DNA of 47,083 bases from Rubrivivax sp. (GTDB lineage Bacteria; Pseudomonadota; Gammaproteobacteria; Burkholderiales; Burkholderiaceae_C): contig JALHOU010000012.1 in NCBI GenBank assembly GCA_022842825.1, positions 1 to 47,083 of the forward strand, written 5' to 3'. Positions 9,176-19,934 of the stretch are shown in pieces. Numbering within the stretch: the first letter of the stretch is position 1; each line of letters starts with the position of its first letter. The translations under genes and the position numbers were made by a program. The notes beneath the pieces are model-generated. The model was not told where the DNA came from, ran no database searches, and worked only from the letters and a program-made list of their open reading frames with translations.

Positions 9176-9501
9176 GGATCGGACGATGTCAGTAGCCGCT
9201 ACCGCCGGGCCTCTCGTTTGAGGCCAGAAGCAGCCCAAATTCAGCTATCTGGGCCGAAATTCTAGGTCCGGCCCGACGCAATCTTGACAAGCGCCGACTT
9301 GAAGTGATCAAACGCTAACTTAGAGAACGACTTGGCGGCGATCTGGTGCATCCGCGCGGCCCCGCGTATCTCACCATGTGCAAAGACCCGTAGCGCCGCT
9401 CAACATGAGGCGCGCCCTGGCGGCGGGACGCGGCGCCGGTGTGACGGCCTCGCGGGCCGCCCGACCGCCCGCTCCACTCGTCCCCGTACGGCGCCCCGTA
9501 C

Positions 9502-11022
9502 TCAGCGGCTCGGCCGGATCACCATGTAGTTGACCCACTCGCCACGACGCACGAGCACGCTCACAGCGCGTGAGCGCTCGACCTTGCTCACGATGCCGCT
9601 GAACTGCTTGGTGTCGCTCACCTCGGTGTTGTCGACAGAGAGGATGACGTCGCCCTCGCGCAGACCGGCGCGCGCCGCCGGCCCCTCGACAGCGTCGACA
9701 CGCACGCCGCCCCGCACGCGAAGGTCGCGCTTCTGGTTGTCGCTGAGGTCCGAGACGGTGAGACCGAGCACGCTCTTGGCCACCTGCGGCGCGGCATTGC
9801 CCGGCTCGGCAGCCGCGACCGGCCGCCGGGCCGCGCGATCGGGCTCGAACTCGGCCACGGTGATCACGATGTCGCGCGTGTTGCCGCGGCGGTGGACCTG
9901 CAGCGAGCTCTTCGTGCCCGGCTTCGTGCCGCCGATGATGCGAGGCAGGTCGCCCGACTTCTCGACGGCCCGCCCGTCGACGCGAAGGATGATGTCGCCG
10001 GCCTCGACACCGGCCTTGTCGGCGGGCCCATCCTTCTCCACACTCTGCACGAGGGCGCCGCGTGGCTGGCCCAGGCCGATGGCCTCGGCCACCTCCTTGG
10101 TCACCGGCGCGATCTGCACGCCGATGCGGCCGCGGACGACACGCCCGTTGGTGCGCAGTTGCTCGGCCACGCGCATTGCCTCGTCGATGGGGATCGCGAA
10201 GCTGATGCCCATGAAGCCGCCGCTGCGGCTGTAGATCTGCGAGTTGATGCCGATCACCTCGCCACGCAGGTTGAGCAGCGGCCCGCCCGAGTTCCCCGGA
10301 TTGATGGCAACGTCGGTCTGGATGAAGGGCAAGTAGTCACCGGTGTCGCGCTGCTTGGCGCTGACGATGCCCGCGGTGACCGTGTTGTCCAGGCCGAAGG
10401 GGGAGCCGATGGCCATGACCCACTCGCCCACGCGCAGGCGGCTGACGTCGCCGATGCGCACCGCAGGCAGGCCGGCGGCCTCGACCTTGATCACCGCAAC
10501 GTCGGTGCGCCGGTCGGTGCCGACGACACGCGCCTTCAGCTCGCGCTTGTCGGTGAAGGTGACGATGACCTCGTCGGCGCCCTCGACGACGTGGGCGTTG
10601 GTCATGATGAAGCCGTCGGGCGAGAGCACGAAGCCCGAGCCGACGCCACGCTGCTGCGGCGTCGGCTCTTCCTCGCCGCGGGGCGTGCCGCGCCGCGGGT
10701 CGGGCCGACCCGGCAACGGGATGCCGAAGCGACGGAAGAACTCCTCGACGTTCGGGTCGCCTTCCGATCCAGCGGTCGATCGCCCACGCTCGGTGGTGCG
10801 GATGTTCACCACCATGGGGCTGATGCGCTCGGCGAGATCGGCGAAGTCGGGCAACTGCACGGTCTGCGCACGTACCCCGGAAGGCACCGCCGAACCGAGA
10901 CCGACCGCGCCCGCAGCGGCAAACAGCGCCAGCGTGACGCCAACCAAGCGGCCAACGAAGCGCCGGCTGGCGAGCCCAAGGGATGAAGGCGGAACGGCAA
11001 CAGCCGAGGTCGAAGGATTCAT
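9502..11022 (-). CDS. mucD: DegP/MucD-family periplasmic serine protease
   Basis: HtrA-family protease/chaperone of the periplasm, part of the envelope-stress regulon. From the ATG at 11022 (506 residues) it shows an N-terminal hydrophobic segment (about 24-47), ending near VRAQ, that should act as a signal peptide. The trypsin-like domain follows with catalytic triad H144 (TNAHVVEG), D174 (RRTDVAVIKV) and S245 (GNSGGPLL). Two PDZ domains complete it, the second ending at the stop. An in-frame ATG at 11037 adds five residues; neither start has a strong Shine-Dalgarno. It is the last gene of the rpoE-rseA-rseB-mucD set, 109 bp after rseB. In Pseudomonas, MucD restrains AlgU activity. Confidence 0.94.
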   Translation of the reverse strand: MNPSTSAVAVPPSSLGLASRRFVGRLVGVTLALFAAAGAVGLGSAVPSGVRAQTVQLPDFADLAERISPMVVNIRTTERGRSTAGSEGDPNVEEFFRRFGIPLPGRPDPRRGTPRGEEEPTPQQRGVGSGFVLSPDGFIMTNAHVVEGADEVIVTFTDKRELKARVVGTDRRTDVAVIKVEAAGLPAVRIGDVSRLRVGEWVMAIGSPFGLDNTVTAGIVSAKQRDTGDYLPFIQTDVAINPGNSGGPLLNLRGEVIGINSQIYSRSGGFMGISFAIPIDEAMRVAEQLRTNGRVVRGRIGVQIAPVTKEVAEAIGLGQPRGALVQSVEKDGPADKAGVEAGDIILRVDGRAVEKSGDLPRIIGGTKPGTKSSLQVHRRGNTRDIVITVAEFEPDRAARRPVAAAEPGNAAPQVAKSVLGLTVSDLSDNQKRDLRVRGGVRVDAVEGPAARAGLREGDVILSVDNTEVSDTKQFSGIVSKVERSRAVSVLVRRGEWVNYMVIRPSR

Positions 11023-11131
11023 GGGGTGGTCCACCATCGAAGAAGTGAGTGTGAGATGGGCAAACGGGATACGCCGGACAAGAACGAATCAGGACCCCGA
11101 CAAGGCGACAAGCGCGTGCGTTGCCACACGC

Positions 11132-12112
11132 TCATCGCCGCCGCTCGAGCGCCGCGGCAAACCGGTTCAACGCGGCGGCCGGAACGTCACCCACCACCGT
11201 GAGCCAATGGTCACCAAGGCGGCGCATGGTCGTGTTCGTCGCCCCGAGCTTGGCCTGCATCTCGGAGCGGTGGCGGCCGGGGTTGAACGCCTCGACGAAG
11301 ACCGAGACATGCGTCAGGCCGTCGGAGAAAACCGCTTGCAGCATCGGCGGCCCGTCGTGCCCGGCCTCGAGGCCGCGCAGCACGCAGCCGGCCAGCGCGA
11401 AGCCCGGCACCGGACGGCCCAGCACCCAACCTTCGGCTTCGAGCGTGGTCCTGCGCTGCTGCGGCCGCACAATGCGCAGCCCGGCGTCCTGCCGCATCGC
11501 CTGCAGCACGCTCTCGGGCTGCGCCTTCGTGCCCAGCTCGATGGCGCTGAAGGCCGAGCTCTCGACGAGCTCGCCGGTGGGCGTGATGACATCGGCGCGC
11601 AGCATCAGCCCGGTGGCCTGGTCGGCCCACAGGCGCTGCATGAAGCGCAGCGCATCCCGCGGGGTCAGCGCCAGCACCACGGCCTCGCGGCCGGCCACGC
11701 GGGCCGACCCCTCCTGCTTGACGTCGTAGCTCTCGGCGGCACGGGGGTCCACGGCCTGAGGCGTGGTCGACCATGCGGCCAGCGTCTCGCGCCGCTCCAC
11801 CACGGCCATGCCCGATTGCGGCCACACGGTGCGCACTTCGTCGTTGTGGCGATAGATGCGCTGCTGGCGGCCGTCCTGCGCCTCCAGCCGCTCGTAGGTG
11901 TTCTCGCCCACGCGGTAGTGCCACACGCGCGAGCTCGACATCACGCCACCGGCACTGAGCACGAGCGTGCCCTCGTAGTTGGTGCCGACGGCGGCTGCCT
12001 TCATGCGCGCCAGCCAGCTGCGCGCATCGCTGTCCGCGGCGGCCAGCGACGGCACGAACGCGGCCACGAAGACCGCGCGCGCCAGCCACGGACCTGCGCC
12101 GGGCCGCACCAT
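11132..12112 (-). CDS. rseB: Sigma-E regulatory protein RseB/MucB
   Basis: Periplasmic protein that binds the anti-sigma factor RseA and shields it from proteolysis until lipid or LPS signals displace it. The 326-residue product starts with a signal peptide (LARAVFVAAFVPSLAAA). It continues with the RseB large domain (SWLARMKAAAVGTNYEGTLV, then WHYRVGENTYERLEAQDG) and a smaller C-terminal domain ending near the HWLTVVGDVP segment. The ATG at 12112 shares one base with the rseA stop (TGATG), a typical coupled arrangement matching its partner role. The long in-frame extension upstream lies inside rseA in another frame and is not part of the protein. Confidence 0.93.
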   Translation of the reverse strand: MVRPGAGPWLARAVFVAAFVPSLAAADSDARSWLARMKAAAVGTNYEGTLVLSAGGVMSSSRVWHYRVGENTYERLEAQDGRQQRIYRHNDEVRTVWPQSGMAVVERRETLAAWSTTPQAVDPRAAESYDVKQEGSARVAGREAVVLALTPRDALRFMQRLWADQATGLMLRADVITPTGELVESSAFSAIELGTKAQPESVLQAMRQDAGLRIVRPQQRRTTLEAEGWVLGRPVPGFALAGCVLRGLEAGHDGPPMLQAVFSDGLTHVSVFVEAFNPGRHRSEMQAKLGATNTTMRRLGDHWLTVVGDVPAAALNRFAAALERRR

Positions 12113-12813
12113 CAGCGGGGCTCGGCAGTGGGGCGCGCAGCCGACGCGTTGGCCTTCGGTGCCGGTGCGGTCGCGGGAAGCGACGGCGTCACGAGCAGAT
12201 CGACGCTGCGCAAGCCCCCCCCGGGCAGCGCGGCCGGCGAGTTGCCCCGCGCCGCCTGGTGTGCCTGAAGGTAGGCGTCGATGCGCGCGTCGCGGATCAT
12301 CCCATCCGCCACGAGGGCGCCGCGCGCGCTGGGATGCGGATTCGTCACCACGCGCAGGCCCGCGCCCGCCGCGGCGCCGGCCTCGGCCAGTTGACCCTCG
12401 GCCCCCAGGCCGAACCCCTGCGGACGGAGCAGGACGAGCGTCGCCGCCACGGCCACGAAGCCAGCTGCCACCGCGGCCGGGGCGCGCCAACCCAGGCGAC
12501 GGCTCATCGGCTTCGCGGGGGCGGCCGGCGCCGGCGCCAGCGGCACCGGTTCATGGGCGAGCCGCTGCCGCAGGCCCGCGAGGAACGCCGCGTCGCGCGA
12601 GGGCCGCGCAGCGAGGTCTTCAGAGCGCATCACATCGCCGATCAGGTGGTACAGATGCCAGCTTTCACGGGCGCCAGGATCGTCGCGCCACAGGGCCGTG
12701 GCACGGGGCAGCGCGTCCGGCTCGCCGTCGGCGAGCGCCGACAGCCACAGCCGCGGGCCCAGGGCGGCCGACGACGCTTCTTGATCCGCAGGCGAAGGGG
12801 ACGGGGCAGTCAT
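12112..12813 (-). CDS. rseA: Anti-sigma-E factor RseA/MucA
   Basis: Inner-membrane anti-sigma factor that sequesters the RpoE encoded just upstream. The cytoplasmic N-terminal domain has the family pattern LSALADGEPDALPRATAL followed by ESWHLYHLIGDVMRSEDL (residues about 25-70). One transmembrane segment follows near 110-128 (APAAVAAGFVAVAATLVLL). The periplasmic part is Ala/Pro-rich and ends in a low-complexity tail. I took the ATG at 12813 (233 residues); a longer frame to 12858 adds 15 residues. It lies 60 bp from rpoE and overlaps rseB by one base. Degradation by DegS/RseP-type proteases is expected from family knowledge. Confidence 0.92.
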   Translation of the reverse strand: MTAPSPSPADQEASSAALGPRLWLSALADGEPDALPRATALWRDDPGARESWHLYHLIGDVMRSEDLAARPSRDAAFLAGLRQRLAHEPVPLAPAPAAPAKPMSRRLGWRAPAAVAAGFVAVAATLVLLRPQGFGLGAEGQLAEAGAAAGAGLRVVTNPHPSARGALVADGMIRDARIDAYLQAHQAARGNSPAALPGGGLRSVDLLVTPSLPATAPAPKANASAARPTAEPR

Positions 12814-12873
12814 GGCAGAGGGCTTCTCGAGGCGGGCAGGGTGGATGGGGGTGTGCAAAGAGGTACGTTGCGC

Positions 12874-13482
12874 CTACCAGCGCTCGCCGGCGCGCGTGTC
12901 CAGCAGTGGTCGCAGCCGGGCGGCGATGGCCTCGCGGGCGCGGAAGATGCGCGAACGCACGGTGCCGATGGGACAATTCATCACTTCGGAAATCTCTTCG
13001 TAGCTGAGGCCTTCGATCTCGCGCAGCGTGATCGCCTGGCGCAGGTCTTCCGAAAGTGCCTCGATGGCGGCGTTCACGGCAGCGGCGATCTCCTTGCTGG
13101 CCAGCACGGCCTCCGGGGTCTCGCCGTCGCTTAGTTCGTTCTCGGCACGCGAAGTTTCATCGCCGTCTTCTCCGGAACCCAGGGTCGACTCTGAGACGAC
13201 GATGTCGCGCTTGAGGTCGACCAGCGTCTTCTTGGCCGTGTTCACCGCAATGCGGTACAGCCATGTGTAGAAGGCGCTATCGCCGCGGAACTGCGGCAAC
13301 GCTCGATAGGCACGGATGAAGCTCTCCTGCGCGACATCCTGCACGAGATCGACGTCGCGCACCATGCGGCCGATCAGGCGCTCGATGCGCCGCTGGTACT
13401 TGACCACCAGCATCTCGAACGCCCGCACGTCGCCGCGCTTGGCGCGCTCGACGAGCAGGGCATCGGCATCCGCGTCGGACAT
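12874..13482 (-). CDS. rpoE: ECF sigma factor RpoE/AlgU
   Basis: Extracytoplasmic-function sigma factor controlling envelope-stress genes. The 202-residue protein has region 2 (FEMLVVKYQRRIERLIGRM, then DVDLVQDVAQESFIRAYRAL and FYTWLYRIAVNTAKK). An acidic linker covers about residues 95-125, and region 4 carries the helix-turn-helix GLSYEEISEVMNCPIGTVRS. These match RpoE/AlgU closely. The ATG at 13482 lies directly after the stop codon of the upstream small membrane-protein gene, with no gap. I see no GAACTT-type sigma-E -35 element immediately upstream, so its promoter is either inside the upstream gene or further off. Confidence 0.96.
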   Translation of the reverse strand: MSDADADALLVERAKRGDVRAFEMLVVKYQRRIERLIGRMVRDVDLVQDVAQESFIRAYRALPQFRGDSAFYTWLYRIAVNTAKKTLVDLKRDIVVSESTLGSGEDGDETSRAENELSDGETPEAVLASKEIAAAVNAAIEALSEDLRQAITLREIEGLSYEEISEVMNCPIGTVRSRIFRAREAIAARLRPLLDTRAGERW

Positions 13483-13956
13483 TCAGTCGGTGGCCCGGTC
13501 CGGCGCGCGGACGTGAGGCTGCAGGTCGGGGGTGGCTTCGGGCGGGCGGGAATATAGCGCTGCGCGCAAGGCGCGCTGACCGCCGGCCTCCCGGGCGAAC
13601 GAGAGCGCGAGCCAACGCTTACCGCCGCCGGCGCGCGGCCGATGGCGCAGCAGGAGCAGCCAGCGGCCGAAGTCGAGCATCACTTGCAGCCCGCCGGGGA
13701 CGTCATCGACGTGCCAATCTCGGCCGTCCCACCGCAACGCCACGGCGTGCCAAGGACCTGCAGCGCGCCGGCCGAGCATCACTCCCACGAGCGCCAAGGC
13801 GCCGGCAAGGCCGACTTGCGCAGGGAGCGCCCACTCCTGTTGCGCCGCCAACCAGCCTGCCAGGGCCAACCCCGCCGCCGCACCCACGCCAGTGCAGCCC
13901 CCCCGCCAGGCGCGGCTGGGAACACATTGCAGGGTCAGCGGCGGCGGCGGCCGCAT
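13483..13956 (-). CDS. Small membrane protein, possibly YgfX-like
   Basis: 157 residues with no family I can name firmly. The N-terminus holds two hydrophobic segments (about residues 22-38 and 45-62). A soluble tail of about 90 residues follows with WHAVALRWDGRDWHV, LDFGRWLLLLRHRP and a Trp-Leu-rich strand pattern. Two membrane spans followed by a short Trp-rich beta domain is the layout of the YgfX/CptA family, so that is my guess. It abuts rpoE with no spacing and begins 16 bp after the fabF stop, so it links the fatty-acid and stress blocks on one transcript. The first 20 residues may be over-called. Confidence 0.7.
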   Translation of the reverse strand: MRPPPPLTLQCVPSRAWRGGCTGVGAAAGLALAGWLAAQQEWALPAQVGLAGALALVGVMLGRRAAGPWHAVALRWDGRDWHVDDVPGGLQVMLDFGRWLLLLRHRPRAGGGKRWLALSFAREAGGQRALRAALYSRPPEATPDLQPHVRAPDRATD

Positions 13957-13972
13957 CGCCGAAGTCGGCCGC

Positions 13973-15217
13973 TCAGGCGCGCCGGAAGACCAGCGTGCCG
14001 TTCGTGCCGCCGAAACCGAAGTTGTTCTTCACGGCCACGTCGATGCGCATGGGCCGCGCTTCGTTGGGGCAGTAGTCGAGGTCGCACTCGGGGTCGGGCT
14101 GGGTCAGGTTGATCGTCGGCGGCGAGATCTGGTGGCGCACCGCCAGCGCCGTGAAGACCGACTCGATGCCGCCGGCGCCGCCCAGCAGGTGGCCGGTCAT
14201 CGACTTCGTGGAGTTGACCACCAGCTTCTTCGCGTGCTCGCCGAAGGCCAGCTTGATGGCGTTGGTCTCGTTAACGTCGCCCAGCGGCGTGGAGGTGCCG
14301 TGCGCGTTGAGGTACTGCACATCGCCCGCGGTGACGCCCGCATTGCGCAGCGCCGCCATCATCGAGCGCTTGGGCCCGTCAACGTTGGGCGCGGTCATAT
14401 GGAAGGCGTCGGCGCCCATGCCGTAGCCGGCCAGCTCGCAGTAGATCTTCGCGCCGCGCTTCTTCGCGTGCTCGTATTCCTCGAGCACGAGCACCCCGGC
14501 ACCCTCGCCGAGAACGAAGCCGTCACGCTCCTTGTCCCAGGGGCGCGAGGCAGTGGCCGGGCTGTCGTTGCGCGTGGACAGCGCACGCGCGGCGGCGAAG
14601 CCACCCACGCCCAATGGCGACACCGTGGCCTCGGCGCCGCCGGCCACCATCACGTCGGCATCACCATACTCGATGAGCCGGCCGGCCTCGCCGATGCAGT
14701 GCAGCCCGGTCGTGCACGCCGTGACGATGGCGAGGTTCGGGCCCGTGAAGCCATAGCGGATCGACAGGTGGCCGCTGATCATGTTGATGATCGCCGCCGG
14801 CACGAAGAACGGCGAGATGCGGCGCGGGCCGCGCTCGACGTAGTCCTTGTGCGTGGCCTCGATCAGCGGCAGGCCACCGATGCCCGAGCCGACGACGCAG
14901 CCGACGCGCTCGGCCTGCTCTTCCGACAGGGCGTCGTTCGTGGCCAGCCCCGCATCCTGCACGGCCTGGATCGAAGCGGCCAGCCCGTATTGGATGAAGG
15001 TGTCCATGTGCCGGGCTTCCTTGGCGGGGATGTAGTCCTCGACATTGAAGCCCTTGACCTCACCCGCGAAGCGGCAACTGAAGGCCGACGCGTCGAACTT
15101 GGTGATCGTGGCGATGCCGGAGCGCCCCGCGACCAGGTTGCCCCAGGCCTCCTGCACGCCGTTGCCGACCGGGCACACGATGCCCAGCCCCGTCACGACG
15201 ACGCGGCGACGCGTCAT
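13973..15217 (-). CDS. fabF: 3-oxoacyl-ACP synthase II FabF
   Basis: Condensing enzyme that elongates acyl-ACP with malonyl-ACP in type II fatty-acid synthesis. The Cys-His-His triad is visible: C168 in [11 protein letters not shown]306 in NAHGTSTP and H343 in [10 protein letters not shown]. The protein begins [16 protein letters not shown] and ends [16 protein letters not shown], both standard. The length of 414 residues is normal. The ATG at 15217 lies 28 bp downstream of acpP, the usual acpP-fabF order. Confidence 0.97.
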   Translation of the reverse strand: MTRRRVVVTGLGIVCPVGNGVQEAWGNLVAGRSGIATITKFDASAFSCRFAGEVKGFNVEDYIPAKEARHMDTFIQYGLAASIQAVQDAGLATNDALSEEQAERVGCVVGSGIGGLPLIEATHKDYVERGPRRISPFFVPAAIINMISGHLSIRYGFTGPNLAIVTACTTGLHCIGEAGRLIEYGDADVMVAGGAEATVSPLGVGGFAAARALSTRNDSPATASRPWDKERDGFVLGEGAGVLVLEEYEHAKKRGAKIYCELAGYGMGADAFHMTAPNVDGPKRSMMAALRNAGVTAGDVQYLNAHGTSTPLGDVNETNAIKLAFGEHAKKLVVNSTKSMTGHLLGGAGGIESVFTALAVRHQISPPTINLTQPDPECDLDYCPNEARPMRIDVAVKNNFGFGGTNGTLVFRRA

Positions 15218-15245
15218 GCAACCACTCCGCTCGGCACGATCGTCA

Positions 15246-16322
<1,077 letters not shown>

Positions 16323-16326
<4 letters not shown>

Positions 16327-17261
16327 TGCAGTGCCCCCTTGAGTTCAGCCAGGCTCGCGGGGTCGAGCACCGTGCCCGAGACGAGCGAGCTGTCGATGCG
16401 CCTGGCCATACCGGCCAGCACCTTGCCCGGGCCGCATTCGTAGACATGGCCAAGGCCTCGCGCAGCAAGCGCGTGCACCACCTCGACCCAGCGCACGGGG
16501 CCGAAGGCCTGGCGATAGAGCGCATCGCGGATGGCGGCGGCATCGGTCTGCACGGCCACGTCGATGTTGTTGACCACCGGGATGCGCGGCGCGGCGATCG
16601 TCACCTCGGCCAACCGGCTGCGTAGGCGCTCGGCAGCCGGCTTCATCAAGGCGCAGTGGAACGGCGCGGACACCGCCAGCGGCAGCGCACGCTTGGCGCC
16701 GGCCGCCTTGAGCTTCTCGCACGCGGCATCGACCGCGGCCTTGGCGCCGGCGATGACGATCTGCTTCGGATCGTTGAAGTTCGCCGGCGACACGACCGCA
16801 CCGGTCTCGGCCGCCACGGCCTCGCACACCGCTTTCACGGCCGGCGCGTCGAGGCCCAGGATGGCGGCCATTGCGCCGGCGCCGACCGGCACGGCGTCCT
16901 GCATGGCCTGCGCGCGCTGGCGCACGAGCGGCAAGGCATCGGCCAGAGTCAGGGCGCCGGCGGCCACCAGTGCGCTGTACTCCCCGAGCGAGTGCCCGGC
17001 CACCGCCGCGGGTTCGGGCCCACCCTCGGCGCGCCAGGCGTTCAGGCAGGCGATGGCGGCCGTCAGCATGACGGGCTGCGTGTTGGTGGTGAGCTCGAGC
17101 GCTTCCTTCGGGCCCTCGCGGATGAGGCGGCCGACGTCCTCCGAGAGGGCGGCCGAGGCTTCCTCGAGCGTGCGGCGCACCGCCGGGTGGTCGCCCCACG
17201 CGTCGAGCATGCCCACCGACTGCGAGCCCTGGCCGGGGAAGACGAATGCAAATGGCTTCAT
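16323..17261 (-). CDS. fabD: Malonyl-CoA:ACP transacylase FabD
   Basis: Loads malonyl groups from CoA onto ACP. It starts FAFVFPGQGSQSVGM, has the nucleophile S91 in AGHSLGEYSAL, and an active-site His in SAPFHCALM near residue 200. The 312-residue length is standard. I chose the ATG at 17261 because the conserved sequence begins immediately; the upstream frame to 17318 is not conserved. It lies 53 bp after fabH and overlaps fabG by 4 bp. Confidence 0.96.
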
Positions 17262-17314
17262 CGCATCAAGGAGACATTGAGATCCGAACCGCGACAGGCA
17301 TGGTCGACCTGCGG

Positions 17315-18337
17315 TCAATAGTCAAAGAGCACCGCGCCCCACGTGAAGCCGCCGCCGACACCCTCGAGCATGACGGTGTCCCCGCGCTTCACGCGGCCGC
17401 TCTTCACCGCCACGTCCAGCGCCAGCGGCACCGAGGCGGCGGAGGTGTTGCCGTGCTCATCGACGGTGGCGACGAGCTTCTCGAGGGGCAGCTTCAGCTT
17501 GCGCGCCGTGCCCTGCATGATGCGGATGTTGGCCTGGTGCGGAATCAGCCAGTCGAGGTCGCTCTCGCTGCGGCCGGCCTTCTCGAGCACGGCACGCGCG
17601 GCGGACTCGAGCACGCCGACGGCGAGCTTGAACACCGCCGGACCGTCCATCTTGAGCAGCGGCGTGCCCGTCACCTTGCCACCGGCCACCGTGCCCGGCG
17701 TGCACAGGATGCCGAGGTGGCGCCCGTCGGCGTGCAGGTCGGCGGCCAGGATGCCGGGCGTGGCGCTGGCCTCGAGCACCACCGCGCCGGCGCCGTCGCC
17801 GAAGAGCACGCAGGTCGTGCGGTCGTTGAAGTCGAGGATGCGCGAGAAGACCTCGGCTCCGACGACAAGCGCGCAGCGCGCGCTGCCGGCACGCACCATC
17901 GCCTCGGCCACCGTGAGCGCGTAGACGAAGCCCGAGCACACGGCCTGCAGGTCGAAGGCGGCGCAGCCATGCACGCCCAGCTTGTGCTGCAGGATCGAGG
18001 CCGTCGAAGGGAACACCATGTCCGGCGTGGAGGTGGCGACGATGATCAGGTCCACGTCGCAAGCCTGGCGCCCGGCGGACTCAAGGGCATCGCGCGCCGC
18101 CGGCAGCGCCAGGTCGCTGGCGTTGGCATCGTCGTCGGCGAAGTGGCGGGCACGGATGCCCGTGCGCTCGACAATCCACTCGTCGCTGGTCTCGATTCCG
18201 CGCGCCGCGAGCATCGCCACCATGTCGTTGTTGGTCAGCCGGCGCGGCGGCAGGAAGCTGCCGGTGCCGGTGATGCGTGCAAAGGGCGCACCCGTCGAGC
18301 GGCTCGGCGCAGGTGGCACGGACGGCGGGCGGGTCAT
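17315..18337 (-). CDS. fabH: 3-oxoacyl-ACP synthase III FabH
   Basis: Starts fatty-acid synthesis by condensing acetyl-CoA with malonyl-ACP. The triad is visible: C134 in [12 protein letters not shown], His in [13 protein letters not shown] and Asn in EHGNTSAAS. The end, [16 protein letters not shown], is characteristic. The 340 residues include about 15 extra at the N-terminus (Pro/Ser-rich), kept because the ATG at 18337 overlaps the plsX stop as ATGA. It sits in the standard plsX-fabH-fabD-fabG order. Confidence 0.96.
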   Translation of the reverse strand: MTRPPSVPPAPSRSTGAPFARITGTGSFLPPRRLTNNDMVAMLAARGIETSDEWIVERTGIRARHFADDDANASDLALPAARDALESAGRQACDVDLIIVATSTPDMVFPSTASILQHKLGVHGCAAFDLQAVCSGFVYALTVAEAMVRAGSARCALVVGAEVFSRILDFNDRTTCVLFGDGAGAVVLEASATPGILAADLHADGRHLGILCTPGTVAGGKVTGTPLLKMDGPAVFKLAVGVLESAARAVLEKAGRSESDLDWLIPHQANIRIMQGTARKLKLPLEKLVATVDEHGNTSAASVPLALDVAVKSGRVKRGDTVMLEGVGGGFTWGAVLFDY

Positions 18338-19422
18338 GCGGCTTGTTCCGGCGCAGCCGCCCCGGCGGGCAGCGCCGCCATCGTGGGGCCGATGCGGTCG
18401 TGCACGCGTGCGAGCAGCCGGTTGCGCGCGGCATCATAAGCCCGGCCGAGCGCGCTTTCGAACGCATAGGCATCGGCCGAACCATGGCTCTTGAAGACGA
18501 GCCCGCGCAGACCCAGCAGCGCTGCACCATTGAAGCGGCGCGGATCGACGCGCGTCTTGAAGCGCTTCAACGCCGGCATGGCCGCCAGCGCCGCCAGCCT
18601 GGCGAACCACGAGCGGGTGAACTCCTGGCGGATGAACTCGGTGAGCATCGAGGCCAGGCCCTCGCTCGTCTTCAGCAGCACGTTGCCGACGAAGCCGTCG
18701 CAGACGACGATGTCGACCGTGCCCTTGTAAATGTCGTTGCCCTCGACGTTGCCGAAGAAGTGGATGTGCCCGGCGGCACCGGCCGCACGCAGCAGTTCGC
18801 CGGCGCGCTTGATGGTCTCGCTGCCCTTGATCGCCTCTTCGCCGATGTTGAGCAGGCCGACCGTCGGCTCCTCCTTGCCCTCGACGGCGGCCACGAGGGC
18901 GCTGCCCATGACGGCAAACTGCAGCAGGTGCTCGGGCGTGCAGTCGACATTGGCGCCGAGGTCGAGAACGGTGGTGAAGCCGTCCCTGCGGTTCGGCATC
19001 ACGGTGGCGATGGCCGGCCGGTCGATGCCGTCCAGCGTCTTGAGCAGGTAGCGCGCCACGGCCATCAGCGCACCGGTGTTGCCCGCCGAGACGCAGGCAT
19101 CGGCCGCGGCGGCCCCGTTGTCGGCCGCCTTGAGCTGGCCGATGGCCACGCGCATCGAGGAATCGCGCTTCTTGCGCAGGGCCACTTCGACCGCGTCGTC
19201 CATCGTCACGACCTCGGTCGCCGTGACACAGCGGGTGCGCGGCCAGCCCGCGGCCGGGGCAAGCGCGGCCTCGGTGCCCACCAGAACCAGCTCGGCGGCC
19301 GGATGCCCATCGAGGAAGGCACGGCATGCGGGCAGCGTGACCGCCGGCCCGTGGTCGCCGCCCATGCAGTCGACGGCGATGCGCACCGTCGCCAGCGGCG
19401 CCGGGGAAAGATGCGGGTTCAC
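18334..19422 (-). CDS. plsX: Phosphate acyltransferase PlsX
   Basis: Converts acyl-ACP to acyl-phosphate, the acyl donor for PlsY in phospholipid synthesis, and acts at the membrane surface. Family segments are [44 protein letters not shown] and [17 protein letters not shown]. The start is uncertain. A GTG at 19422 gives 362 residues; another GTG at 19386 gives the minimal V-R-I-A-V-D start; a TTG at 19458 is less likely. It lies between rpmF and fabH as in most proteobacteria. The C-terminal 15 residues are Ala/Pro-rich and probably disordered. Confidence 0.95.
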   Translation of the reverse strand: MNPHLSPAPLATVRIAVDCMGGDHGPAVTLPACRAFLDGHPAAELVLVGTEAALAPAAGWPRTRCVTATEVVTMDDAVEVALRKKRDSSMRVAIGQLKAADNGAAAADACVSAGNTGALMAVARYLLKTLDGIDRPAIATVMPNRRDGFTTVLDLGANVDCTPEHLLQFAVMGSALVAAVEGKEEPTVGLLNIGEEAIKGSETIKRAGELLRAAGAAGHIHFFGNVEGNDIYKGTVDIVVCDGFVGNVLLKTSEGLASMLTEFIRQEFTRSWFARLAALAAMPALKRFKTRVDPRRFNGAALLGLRGLVFKSHGSADAYAFESALGRAYDAARNRLLARVHDRIGPTMAALPAGAAAPEQAA

Positions 19423-19477
19423 GGCGTGGGTGCCAAGCCGCAGGCGCCTTCCGGCCAAGCGGCGAGTGCGGGCCCGC

Positions 19478-19660
19478 TCAGGCGTCGGCCTTGGTCTTCA
19501 GGACCTTGCGGCCGCGATAGAAACCGGTGGGCGAGACGTGGTGGCGCAGGTGCACCTCGCCGGTCGTCGGCTCGACCGCCGTACCCGGGGTGCCCAGGGC
19601 GTTGTGCGAGCGGTGCATGCCGCGCTTGGAGGGCGACTTCTTGTTCTGCTGGACGGCCAT
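19478..19660 (-). CDS. rpmF: 50S ribosomal protein L32
   Basis: A 60-residue basic protein beginning [17 protein letters not shown], with [20 protein letters not shown] near the end. Both are diagnostic of bacterial L32. It has no CxxC pairs, so it is the zinc-free (C-) form common in proteobacteria. The start is the ATG at 19660. It lies 55 bp before plsX, and 274 bp after yceD, a wider gap than the usual yceD-rpmF spacing. Confidence 0.96.
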   Translation of the reverse strand: MAVQQNKKSPSKRGMHRSHNALGTPGTAVEPTTGEVHLRHHVSPTGFYRGRKVLKTKADA

Positions 19661-19934
19661 GTCGATGAACTCCTGGGAATCTGGGCGCGCGGGCAGCGCA
19701 ACGGGGGATCGGATGCCCGGTCCTGCACCGGGCGCCGCGGACCAGCCCGCACGCGGCACGAATCAGCCCCCGGCCAAGTCGATGCCAGGGACTTGGCGAC
19801 TCGCGCCGCCTCGCTCTCGGCCGCCGGGTCGTCGCGCGAAGGACAGAAACCGCCGTGCCGGCGTGACGCTCGTAGACCGCCGAAAAGCCGGAGAGTGTAC
19901 CACCGGGTACCATCCGGCCGCACCGAACCCTGGC

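Larger units (their letters stand above)
8845..9501. other. 657-bp gene-free gap between mucD and lepA
   Basis: No convincing protein gene is present on either strand. The middle of the gap (about 9040-9350) is visibly richer in A and T than its surroundings. It holds a minus-strand intrinsic terminator, a pair of DnaA-box-like 9-mers, and the presumed lepA promoter region. In several Burkholderiales a small glutaredoxin-like gene sits between mucD and lepA (recollection, not checked); I see no trace of it here. An 88-codon frame at 8883-9149 runs straight through the terminator hairpin and is not accepted as a gene. Confidence 0.6.

Noticed and set aside
6976-9195. Very long plus-strand open frame opposite lepA
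   Set aside because: It is the antisense shadow of a fully conserved lepA. Its translation is rich in His, Gln, Val and Asp with no recognisable domain, as expected from GC-rich reverse frames.
9284-9312. TTGACA at 9284-9289 as a plus-strand sigma-70 promoter
   Set aside because: The hexamer 17 bp downstream is ATCAAA, a poor -10, and no plus-strand gene follows.
13957-13972. A sigma-E-type autoregulatory promoter directly before the rpoE block
   Set aside because: The gap before the small membrane gene is only 16 bp, and I found no GAACTT-like element immediately upstream of rpoE.
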